Assembly: GCA_937898635.1 (NCBI GenBank)
Contig: CALEJW010000209.1
Coordinates: 1 to 39,310 of the forward strand
Origin: an uncultured Pseudomonadota bacterium
Lineage (GTDB): Bacteria; Pseudomonadota; Gammaproteobacteria; Burkholderiales; Usitatibacteraceae
Direction of reading: 5' to 3'
Length of the DNA: 39,310 bases
Part shown: in pieces, positions 1 to 7,222 of the stretch
Numbering within the stretch: position 1 is the stretch's first letter
How the letters are laid out: every line of letters starts with the position of its first letter
The notes under the pieces: generated by a model
The model's input: the letters and a program-made list of their open reading frames with translations, nothing else
Databases searched by the model: none
Told to the model about the DNA's origin: nothing
Translations under genes and position numbers: made by a program

Positions 1-190
1 GCAAGGCTTCTCCCTGGATGAGTCCCGCGCTTGTCACGGGATCGTGCCAATTCTATCGCCCACACATGCCTTCAGCATCACGCCCCCGCGCAGTCTAGAT
101 GATCGCGTAATCCGAATGCCGCGGCGAACCGTTACTTCCCTTGTGAGCCTCCCCTGCTCGCCATTGCGTCTATGTCGCTATTGACATATC
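1..190. other. Non-coding left edge, nothing supportable
   Basis: No gene is supported here. One plus-strand frame stays open from base 2 to about 178, but its third codon positions are not G/C-biased like the real genes of the window and it has no recognisable protein character. The stretch is visibly less GC-rich than what follows. It presumably holds the promoter of the toxin-antitoxin pair starting at 191, but I cannot point to a convincing -35/-10 pair. Confidence 0.5.
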
Positions 191-535
191 ATGCGCCGTC
201 ACGTTCGCGAAAAACCGCTTGTTTGGCTGCATGGCGAGATCAAGACGCCACCTTTCTCGAGGTCGGCGCGGCTGGAGGCGGGAGAGTTGCTCGGCCGGCT
301 CCAGATCGGTGACCACATCGCGTTTCCGAGCGCTCGCCCCATGCCGACCATTGCCCGGGGATGCCTTGAGTTGCGCGTGAGGGATGAGACGATCGACTGG
401 CGAATCGTCGCCTGCGTCATGAGCGATGCCGTCGTGATCCTGGAGGTGTTCTCCAAGAAGACAACCCGCACCCCGCAAGTCGTCCTGGCGAACTGCAAAC
501 GGCGTCTTGCCTCCTACCTTCGCGCAATCGAATAG
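191..535 (+). CDS. Type II toxin, RelE/HigB-like (phage Gp49-like family)
   Basis: 114 residues, the usual size for Gp49/HigB-like toxins. The family is known for ribosome-dependent mRNA cleavage and is held in check by an XRE antitoxin encoded immediately downstream. Family features visible are the N-terminal WLHGEIKTPPFS segment, the LEAGELLGRLQ helix, the central LRVRDETIDWRIV strand pair, and the C-terminal VVILEVFSKKTTRTP strand followed by a basic helix. The order toxin-then-antitoxin is typical of the HigBA class. Its stop lies 10 bases before the GTG proposed for the antitoxin, and the antitoxin's Shine-Dalgarno overlaps the toxin stop, so translation is probably coupled. Base composition is lower in GC than the rest of the window, which fits acquisition by transfer. 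Toxicity itself is inferred. Confidence 0.8.
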   Translation: MRRHVREKPLVWLHGEIKTPPFSRSARLEAGELLGRLQIGDHIAFPSARPMPTIARGCLELRVRDETIDWRIVACVMSDAVVILEVFSKKTTRTPQVVLANCKRRLASYLRAIE

Positions 536-545
536 GGAAAAGCTC

Positions 546-860
546 GTGAAAACGGCCAAGCTGCGCAAACTGACTGCCGCCGGGTGGCGTGTCGGGTCCG
601 CCCGTGATTTCCTGGACCTTCCGGACGACGACGCCCGATGGCTCCGGATGCGCCTCGGCCTGGTCGGGGCCGTTCGCGTTGCCCGCGAACGATCGAAGCT
701 CTCGCAGATCGAACTGGCCGAGCGCATGGGCTCCAGCCAGTCTCGCGTCGCCAAGATCGAGTCGGGCGACCCATCCGTATCCCTGGATTTGATGCTGAGG
801 GCGCTCATCGCTGCGGGGGCCACGGACATCGACATCGCCCGGGCGCTGACCGGTCGCTAG
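546..860 (+). CDS. XRE-family antitoxin (HigA-like)
   Basis: Partner of the toxin just upstream. I chose the GTG at 546 because AGGGAAA (534-540), overlapping the toxin stop, sits at good Shine-Dalgarno distance; an in-frame ATG at 507 would lie inside the toxin gene and has no such site. The resulting 104-residue protein has a short N-terminal GWRVGSARDFL segment, as seen in HigA-like antitoxins, then an XRE helix-turn-helix at about residues 40-90 with the recognition helix around SSQSRVAKIESG. Expected role: bind and neutralise the toxin and repress the shared promoter by binding DNA upstream of 191. The family is clear; autoregulation is inferred from family behaviour, since I did not find a defined operator. 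Confidence 0.8.
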   Translation: MKTAKLRKLTAAGWRVGSARDFLDLPDDDARWLRMRLGLVGAVRVARERSKLSQIELAERMGSSQSRVAKIESGDPSVSLDLMLRALIAAGATDIDIARALTGR

Positions 861-917
861 ACCTGCATCGTCTCGCATCCTGGAGCAGCGTGCTCCGGCA
901 CCCCGCGAGCCCCTGGA

Positions 918-2225
918 TCACCAGTACTTCATCGCCGCCCGGTACAGCCCCTCGAGATCCTGCTTGCTCACGGCGCGCGGCGCCATGATGAGCGGGCGCT
1001 GCTGCGCGTACGCCCCTTCCGCGAGCGCCGGCACGTCGGACTCCCGGTAGCCCAGCGCCGCGATCCCCGAGGGGAGCCCCGTCTCGCGCATGAGCGCGAT
1101 GAAGGCCTGCGCGAGGATCTCGCCCGCGTCCTCCGGCTTCGCGCCCGCGACGTTCGCGCCGAGCGCCGCCGCCGCTTCCAGGTGGCGGGCCGGGTTCGCG
1201 GAAGCCGTGAAGCGGAAGGCGGCCGGCGCGTTGATCACCACCGCGATGCCGTGCGGGACCATGGGGTCTCGCTCCTCGTAGCCCGACGCCGTGTACTCGT
1301 GCCGGAGCGTGGCCACGGAGTAGGACATCGCGTGCGGGATGTGCACGCCCGCGCTGCCGAAGGCGAGCCCGGCGAGGGTGGAAGCGAACATGAGCTGGTG
1401 CCGCGCTTCGCGGTCGCCCGCGTCGCGCACCGCGCGCGCGAGGTACTTCCCGCCGAGGCGGATGGCCGCGAGGCTGCCGATGTCGTTGTAGGGCGTGGAA
1501 CCCTGGTAGGGCGGGCGCTGGCTCGGGTGCGCGGGCTTCGGCCGGCTGGTGAAGGGCCGCGCCGTGAACGACTCCACCGCGTGGGAGAGGACGTCGAAGC
1601 CCGAGGCGGCGACCACGCCCGCGGGAAGCGTCTCGGTGGCGATGGGATCGACGATCGCGAGCGAGGGTTTCAGGAGCGGCGAGGCGATGCCCGTCTTCAG
1701 GCCGACGCTCTTGAGGTCCATGATCGTGATGCCCGTGGTCTCGCTGCCGGTGCCGCAGGTGGTCGGGCAGGCGATGTGGGGCTTGAGCTTTCCCGGGATC
1801 GGCTTCGCGCGCCCGATCGGCGCGTTCACGTAGGCGATCAGTTCGTCCGGCCAGGTGGAGAGCAGGTTCGCGGCCTTGGCCGTGTCCATCACGGAGCCGC
1901 CGCCCAGGGACACGAAGCCGTCGAAGGCGCCGTCGCGCGCGAAGGCGGCCGCGGCCTCGAAGGAATCGCTGTCCGGCTCGCACCTCGACTCGGCGTGGAC
2001 CGCGACCTCGAGTCCCGCGGCCCTGAGCGAGGCGAGCGCGGTCTCGCCGGGCGCGCTCGCGAGCACGTGCGGATCGACGAAGAGGGCCACCCGCTTCATC
2101 CCGAGGGCCTGGGCGTCCGCGCCGAGCTCGCGCAACGCACCCGCCCCGAACTTGATCGGCGAGGAACTCACCGAGAAGACCGTCTCGCCCTCGCCCGGTG
2201 CCATGAAGACCGCGTTCGCCGACAT
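918..2225 (-). CDS. Iron-containing alcohol dehydrogenase, hydroxyacid-oxoacid transhydrogenase (ADHFE1) type
   Basis: 435 residues. It aligns from memory with human ADHFE1 along its whole length. Shared blocks are the GGGS-x-x-DT-AKAANL nucleotide-site segment (residues 108-121), the APIG-x-x-KPIP-x-LKPHIA-PTT segment, CGTGSETTG (157-165), the ASGFDVLSHAVES block, and the late GVHIPHAMSY and PMVPHG blocks that supply the metal-binding histidines. The known reaction of that family is 4-hydroxybutyrate plus 2-oxoglutarate to succinate semialdehyde plus D-2-hydroxyglutarate, with bound NAD not released. The start at 2225 gives MSANAVF and has AGGGAG upstream; a longer frame has no family similarity before it. 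The gene is transcribed divergently from the GFA-domain gene across a 220-base gap. Subfamily assignment is strong; the physiological substrate is inferred. Confidence 0.88.
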   Translation of the reverse strand: MSANAVFMAPGEGETVFSVSSSPIKFGAGALRELGADAQALGMKRVALFVDPHVLASAPGETALASLRAAGLEVAVHAESRCEPDSDSFEAAAAFARDGAFDGFVSLGGGSVMDTAKAANLLSTWPDELIAYVNAPIGRAKPIPGKLKPHIACPTTCGTGSETTGITIMDLKSVGLKTGIASPLLKPSLAIVDPIATETLPAGVVAASGFDVLSHAVESFTARPFTSRPKPAHPSQRPPYQGSTPYNDIGSLAAIRLGGKYLARAVRDAGDREARHQLMFASTLAGLAFGSAGVHIPHAMSYSVATLRHEYTASGYEERDPMVPHGIAVVINAPAAFRFTASANPARHLEAAAALGANVAGAKPEDAGEILAQAFIALMRETGLPSGIAALGYRESDVPALAEGAYAQQRPLIMAPRAVSKQDLEGLYRAAMKYW

Positions 2226-2445
2226 CGCCTGATCGCTCCCTGTGGAAGTTTGTCGAGAAGGGCGGCGGGGAAGGCGCCGGGAGTCGATCCGGGCGCCCGC
2301 CGCGCGGGCCCGCTGCCGCCATTTTGCGCCGATTCGCGTCCGCCGCCGCGACCGCGGCGTGCGGGCGCTTGCCCCCGGCGCCGCATTGCCCTTTAATCGG
2401 GCCTTCCCCGGTCGCCGGGAAGCGGCTTCAGGTCGAGAGGAAATC

Positions 2446-3294
2446 ATGACGCGAGGAAACTGCCTTTGCGGTGCGGTGCGCTACGAGGTCGAGGGTCCGT
2501 TCACCGCGATGATGAACTGCCACTGCTCCATGTGCCGCAAGGAGCACGGCACCCTCTTCGCGACCTTCGCGATCGCGCCGGCGGCGGGCTTCCGCTGGCT
2601 GGCGGGGGAGGACCAGGTCGCGAGGTTCCAGTCCTCCGACCACGGCGTCCGCGGATTCTGCCGCGTGTGCGGATCGGCCGCGCCGGGCGTCCTGCCGGAG
2701 ATGGGGATCGTCTTCCTGCCCGCCGGCAACCTGGAGGGCGACCCGGGCATCCGGCCGCAGCGGCACATCTTCGCCGGCTCCAAGGCGCCGTGGTTCCGGA
2801 TCACCGACGACCTGCCGCAGGACGAGGCCTATCCGCCGGGCGTGGACGCGAAGGGCGTGGAGCGCCCGACGGTGGCGCCCCGCGCGGGATTCACCGACGG
2901 AAGCTGCCTGTGCGGGTCCGTCGCCTTCGAGCTCACGGGCGCGCCGGTGCGGGCGATGAACTGCCACTGCTCCCGCTGCCGCCTCGGGCGGGGCGCGGCC
3001 CACGCGACCAATTATTTCTACAAGCTCGACCAGTTCCGCTGGACGCGCGGCGAGGCGGAGGTCACGGAGTACAAGGTGCCCGACGCGAAGTTCCACGCCG
3101 TGGCCTTCTGCTCGAAGTGCGGCTCGAAGGTGCCGCGGATCTCGGCCGAGCGCGGCGTGGTCAACGTGCCCGCGGGGAGCCTCGACACCGACCCCGGCGT
3201 GCAGCCGTCCGCGCACATCTTCGTCGCCGACAAGGCGCCGTGGTTCCGCATCACCGATTCGCTGCCCCAGCACGCGCAGATGCCGCCGGGCTGA
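2446..3294 (+). CDS. Tandem GFA-domain protein (glutathione-dependent formaldehyde-activating enzyme fold)
   Basis: 282 residues made of two complete GFA (CENP-V-type zinc) domains. Domain 1 (about 1-130) has C6-x-C8, C25-x-C27-x2-C30 and C72-x2-C75. Domain 2 (about 148-282) repeats this with C154-x-C156, C173-x-C175-x2-C178 and C222-x2-C225, and both copies end in the same KAPWFRITD(S/D)LPQ segment. All zinc-ligand cysteines are present in both copies. GFA proteins are usually one domain of about 130-190 residues, so this is a fused internal duplication. The founding member was linked to glutathione-dependent formaldehyde handling, but most GFA proteins have no proven reaction. The start is ATG 2446 with GAGAGG just upstream. 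Confidence 0.88.
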   Translation: MTRGNCLCGAVRYEVEGPFTAMMNCHCSMCRKEHGTLFATFAIAPAAGFRWLAGEDQVARFQSSDHGVRGFCRVCGSAAPGVLPEMGIVFLPAGNLEGDPGIRPQRHIFAGSKAPWFRITDDLPQDEAYPPGVDAKGVERPTVAPRAGFTDGSCLCGSVAFELTGAPVRAMNCHCSRCRLGRGAAHATNYFYKLDQFRWTRGEAEVTEYKVPDAKFHAVAFCSKCGSKVPRISAERGVVNVPAGSLDTDPGVQPSAHIFVADKAPWFRITDSLPQHAQMPPG

Positions 3295-3337
3295 CGGGTG
3301 GAACGCCGGCCGCGGGCCGCGCCGGAGGGAGAGCACC

Positions 3338-4912
3338 ATGACGAAGGACATCCAGCGGGGCGGCGCCAGGCGCGGGCCCCTTCTCGTCGGCCTGGTGGTA
3401 CTGATGCTCGCCGGCCTGCCGGTCGCCGTCTGGCTCGACCTGCGCAGCCTTACCGAGGACGCGCTGCGCCGCCAGGCGAGCGACCTGAACTCCGTGATCA
3501 CGAGCGTGAGGAGCTTCTACGGCACCAACGTCGCCGGCCGCGTGCTCGCCGCCGCCGGCCCGACCCGGGTGAGCCACGACTACGAGTCGATCCCGGGCGC
3601 GATTCCCATTCCCGCCACGCTCTCGCTCGAGCTCGGCCGGGTGATCAGCGAGCAGCAGCAGAACATCGCCTACCGCTTCGTCTCCGACTTCCCGTTCCGC
3701 AACCGCGCCATGCACGCGCTGGACGGGTTCGAGCGGCGCGCGCTGGCGGCCCTGCGCGAGGACCCGGCGCGGGTCGTGACCGAGGTCTCCCACGGGCTCT
3801 TCGACGACCGCATCCGCCTCATCTCGCCGGTCGTGATGGGTGCGACCTGCGTGGCCTGCCACAACTCCCACGTGGAGAGCACCAAGACGGACTGGAAGGT
3901 GGGCGACGTGCGCGGCATCCAGGAGGTGAGCATCGCGCAGCCGCTCGCCGCGAACCTCTTCTCGGTGAAGTACCTCCTCATCTACTTCGTCCTGGTGGCG
4001 GCCACGGGCATCTCCTTCATCGTCCTGGAGCGGCGCCAGGCGGCCCTCATCGCCGGGATGAACCGCGAGCTCGAGACGGCCAACGAGTTCCTCGCGACAC
4101 TCTCGATGAAGATCTCGCGCTACCTCTCCCCGCAGATCTACAAGAGCATCTTCAGCGGCCAGCGCGACGTGGTGATCCACACCGAGCGGAAGAAGCTCAC
4201 GATCTTCTTCTCCGACATCAAGGACTTCACCGCCACCACGGAGCGGCTGCAGCCCGAGCAGATCACGCGGCTGCTGAACGAGTACTTCACCGAGATGTCC
4301 GCCATCGCGCTGCGCCACGGCGGCACGATCGACAAGTTCGTGGGCGACGCGATGCTCATCTTCTTCGGCGACCCGGAGACGAAGGGCGAGCGCGAGGACG
4401 CGAAGGCCTGCCTGCACATGGCGCTCGAGATGCAGCACCGCATCGCCGTCCTCAACATGCGGTGGCGCAACGAAGGCGTGGAGAACCCCTTCCGCGTGCG
4501 CATGGGGGTGAACACCGGCTTCTGCAACGTCGGCAACTTCGGCAGCGCCGACCGCATGGACTACACGATCATCGGCGCCGAGGCGAACCTCGCCGCGCGG
4601 CTGCAGTCGATCGCGGAGCCCGGGCGCATCGCGATGAGCTACGAGACCTACGCGCTGGTGCGCGGCGTCCTCGTCGCCCACCCGCTCGCGCCCATCACCA
4701 TGAAGGGCATCAGCCGCGAGGTCGTGCCGTACGTGGTCGAGGGCCTGCACGACGCGGACGGAGGGCGGTTCGAGATCTTCAGCGAGCACGCCGCCGGCCT
4801 CGACTTCTACCTCGACCCCTCCACCGTGGACGCGCGCGCCTCCGAGCGGATCCGCGCCCTGCTGAGGAAGGCCCTCGAGGCGCTGGAGCGCACCGCGCAG
4901 CGCCCGGGCTGA
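3338..4912 (+). CDS. Membrane class III adenylate/guanylate cyclase with CxxCH sensor domain
   Basis: 524 residues. An N-terminal membrane span (about 15-34) is followed by an extracytoplasmic region of about 170 residues of the DUF3365/Tll0287-like type containing C171-V-A-C174-H175, a c-type haem attachment motif. A second span (about 211-231) and a short helical linker follow, then a class III cyclase domain (about 283-475). Catalytic residues are intact: metal-binding D293 and D337, K333 and T410 as the adenine-selecting pair seen in CyaC-like enzymes, and N417 and R421 for transition-state binding. This predicts cAMP synthesis controlled by a haem- or redox-sensing periplasmic domain. 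The start ATG 3338 follows a GGAGGGAG ribosome site. It converges with the homospermidine synthase gene (8 bases between stops). Confidence 0.87.
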   Translation: MTKDIQRGGARRGPLLVGLVVLMLAGLPVAVWLDLRSLTEDALRRQASDLNSVITSVRSFYGTNVAGRVLAAAGPTRVSHDYESIPGAIPIPATLSLELGRVISEQQQNIAYRFVSDFPFRNRAMHALDGFERRALAALREDPARVVTEVSHGLFDDRIRLISPVVMGATCVACHNSHVESTKTDWKVGDVRGIQEVSIAQPLAANLFSVKYLLIYFVLVAATGISFIVLERRQAALIAGMNRELETANEFLATLSMKISRYLSPQIYKSIFSGQRDVVIHTERKKLTIFFSDIKDFTATTERLQPEQITRLLNEYFTEMSAIALRHGGTIDKFVGDAMLIFFGDPETKGEREDAKACLHMALEMQHRIAVLNMRWRNEGVENPFRVRMGVNTGFCNVGNFGSADRMDYTIIGAEANLAARLQSIAEPGRIAMSYETYALVRGVLVAHPLAPITMKGISREVVPYVVEGLHDADGGRFEIFSEHAAGLDFYLDPSTVDARASERIRALLRKALEALERTAQRPG

Positions 4913-4920
4913 AGCCCCGG

Positions 4921-6333
4921 CTAGACCCGGACGTTCGCGAACTGCCAGGGGTCGTCCGCGTCCACCTTCTCGGCGAAGAGCTCCCCGCGCCGCTCGAGCG
5001 GCGTCCAGTCGCTGTACACGCCGACGATTTCGCCGAGGTAGGGCGTGGCGACGGCGAGCACCTCGCGGAAGTCCATGTCGTCCGGGTCGACGATGCCCTC
5101 CCGCGGGTGGCGCATCGCCCACACCACGCCGCCCAGCACGCCCGCCGCCGTCTGCAGGCTGGTCGCGTTGTTGTGCGGGCAGAGGGCGCGCGCCTGGCCG
5201 ATCGTGAGCCGCGAGCCGTACCAGTAGGCGTTGCGAGCGTGGCCCCCGAGGAGCACCCCCAGCTCGTCCATGCCGTGCTCGATGTCGTCCGGCCCCAGCT
5301 CGCGCCGGCCGTCCTGCAGCCGCCAGCCCTTGCCCGCGAGCTCGTGGATGGAGAGCACCGCGTCGTCGCACGGGTGGTAGGCGTAGTGGGCGGTGGGGCG
5401 GTAGGCGACGCGCCCGCCTTCGCGGACCGTGAGGTAGTCCGAAATGGAGATCGACTCGCCGTGGGTGATGAGGAAGCCGTGGTACGGGCCCTCGAGCGGC
5501 GTCCAGCTGCGCACGCGCGTCGCCGCGCCGGGCCGGTCGAGGTAGATCGCCGCGTCGCAGCCGTGGCCGTGGCGGTGGCCGTCGGCGGGCCAGTGTCGCT
5601 CGTGGGTGCCCCAGCCGAGCTCGGCGGGCTGGCAGCCCTCGCCGACGAAGCCCTCGACCGACCAGGTGTTCACGAACTCGCCCGGCTTCTTGCAGGCGAG
5701 CGCGGCCTGCGTGTCGCGCTCGGCGATGTGGATCGTCCTGACGCCGAGGCGGCGGGCGAGCGCCGCCCAGCCGGCTCTTGCGCGCGGCTCCTCCCCTTCC
5801 GCGCCCGTGGCCGCGGCGACGTCGAGGAGCGCCTGCTTCACGAAATGCGAGACCAGTCCCGGGTTCACGCCGTGGGTGAGGACCGCCGTCGGGGCGCCGG
5901 GCCGGCGCAGCGCCAGCGCCTCCTCGCGCAGGCCGTAGTTCGAGCGCTGCGAGGCGCTCATCGTCGTGTCGTAGTAGCCCCCGGCCCAGGGCTCGATGCA
6001 GGCGTCCAGGTAGAGCACGCCCGCGTCCCGGCACCAGGCGATGAGGTCCACGCTCGCCACGTTGATCGAGAGGTTCAGGAGGAAGTCGCCGGCACGCAAC
6101 TCCTCGGCGAGGATGCGGCGGTAGTTTTCGCGCGTGAGCGCCTCGACCCGCATCTGCACCCCGAGGGCATCGGCCACGTCGCGGTGGCGGTCGTGGTCGG
6201 TGACGATGCGGATCCCTCCGGGGCCCAGGCCGACGTGGCGCTGCAGCAGCGGCAGCACGCCGCGGCCGATGCAGCCGAAGCCGACGATGAGGATGCGGCC
6301 GGGAAACCGGGTGTGGATCTCGTGCGCGGGCAT
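4921..6333 (-). CDS. hss: Homospermidine synthase
   Basis: 470 residues, close to the usual 470-480 of bacterial homospermidine synthases. The N-terminus carries the NAD-binding loop VGFGCIG (17-23), as in saccharopine-dehydrogenase-like folds. Further family blocks are the LNLSINVAS strand-loop, YLDACIEPW, YDTTMSASQRSNYGLR, LTHGVNPGLVSHFVKQAL and, late, NNATSLQTAAGVLGGVVWAM. The enzyme uses NAD as a recycled cofactor to couple two putrescines (or spermidine and putrescine) into homospermidine in the cytoplasm. The start at 6333 (MPAHEI) is chosen because homology begins there; it has no strong Shine-Dalgarno, and upstream in-frame codons encode no family sequence. A TAAGAT (6363-6368 read on the minus strand) could be a weak -10. 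It is divergent from the receiver-domain gene. Confidence 0.93.
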   Translation of the reverse strand: MPAHEIHTRFPGRILIVGFGCIGRGVLPLLQRHVGLGPGGIRIVTDHDRHRDVADALGVQMRVEALTRENYRRILAEELRAGDFLLNLSINVASVDLIAWCRDAGVLYLDACIEPWAGGYYDTTMSASQRSNYGLREEALALRRPGAPTAVLTHGVNPGLVSHFVKQALLDVAAATGAEGEEPRARAGWAALARRLGVRTIHIAERDTQAALACKKPGEFVNTWSVEGFVGEGCQPAELGWGTHERHWPADGHRHGHGCDAAIYLDRPGAATRVRSWTPLEGPYHGFLITHGESISISDYLTVREGGRVAYRPTAHYAYHPCDDAVLSIHELAGKGWRLQDGRRELGPDDIEHGMDELGVLLGGHARNAYWYGSRLTIGQARALCPHNNATSLQTAAGVLGGVVWAMRHPREGIVDPDDMDFREVLAVATPYLGEIVGVYSDWTPLERRGELFAEKVDADDPWQFANVRV

Positions 6334-6475
6334 GTTCTTGTCGTGGAATCGGTGGGCATCGCATCTTACCGGCTTGCGCGGGTTTCCCGCTTGGACAGCG
6401 ACCCCATCCCCGGCGGTGTAACATCGCGCAACGCCTTCCACCCGGGCTCCGGGACGGGAACGGCGAACGGACACC

Positions 6476-7048
6476 ATGACCCGCCCGACCTCCCCGCCAG
6501 GCGACGAACTCGACTTCACCCACCCCGGCACGAGCCCGGCGCCGGCGATCACTCCCCAGCAGGTGGAGCGCGTCCGCGAGGAGGCGAAGGCGGTCACCCC
6601 GAAGCTGCAGTCCGCCGGCTTCTACGTGAGCATCGCCCGCCAGGCGTCCAGGCGCATCCCGCCGCGAAACGGCGAGAAGTACGCCGTCCTCGTCGTGGAG
6701 GACGACGCCGACCTGGGGCAGCTCCTCATCGACATCTTCATGCTCGCGGGCTTCGAGGTCCGCTGGGCGTCGAACCGCGCGGAAATCAACGCGGAGATGA
6801 ACCGCCAGCCCTTCGTGGACCTGATCCTCCTGGACATCGTGCTGCCGGACGCGAACGGCCTGGACATCCTGCAGCGCATCCGCGGCCACCCGAGGCTCGC
6901 GAAGCTTCCGGTGATCCTGATGACCGGCAAGTCCAGCGCCGAGGACGTGCTGGCCGGGCTCGCCGCGGGTGCCGACGGCTACGTCTCCAAGCCGTTCAAG
7001 ATGAGCGCGCTGGTGAAGTCCGTGAACTCCGTGCTCGGAAACGCCTAG
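6476..7048 (+). CDS. Stand-alone response-regulator receiver protein
   Basis: 190 residues. Residues 1-66 form a Pro/Thr-rich, probably flexible extension containing a helical piece (about 27-60). Residues 69-188 are a CheY-type receiver domain with acidic pocket D76/D77, phospho-accepting D120 (in LILLDIVLPDANG), switch T150 and K172 (SKPF). There is no DNA-binding or enzymatic output domain, so it should act by protein-protein contact with an unknown kinase or target. No histidine kinase lies in the window, which makes it an orphan. It is transcribed away from hss over a 142-base intergenic region. The start ATG 6476 lacks a textbook Shine-Dalgarno; a shorter start is possible but would remove the extension. 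Confidence 0.85.
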   Translation: MTRPTSPPGDELDFTHPGTSPAPAITPQQVERVREEAKAVTPKLQSAGFYVSIARQASRRIPPRNGEKYAVLVVEDDADLGQLLIDIFMLAGFEVRWASNRAEINAEMNRQPFVDLILLDIVLPDANGLDILQRIRGHPRLAKLPVILMTGKSSAEDVLAGLAAGADGYVSKPFKMSALVKSVNSVLGNA

Positions 7049-7222
7049 GCGCTCCCCTCGCCTGTTGCGCCGCACAACGCCGCGCGGCCCGAAAGAGCGG
7101 CCCTGCGGCTTCGCATTTCTGGTAGCTTCGCCGTTCCGCCCGCGCCGACCGCGCGGGGGACCAACGGGGCCGACATCCTTCGGACCCAAGAAGACCGAGC
7201 ATTTCACCTGGGGAGACAATTC

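Noticed and set aside
2..178. Open plus-strand frame running in from the left edge
   Set aside because: Codon third positions do not show the G/C bias of real genes here and the peptide shows no family features; too short to support as the end of a gene.
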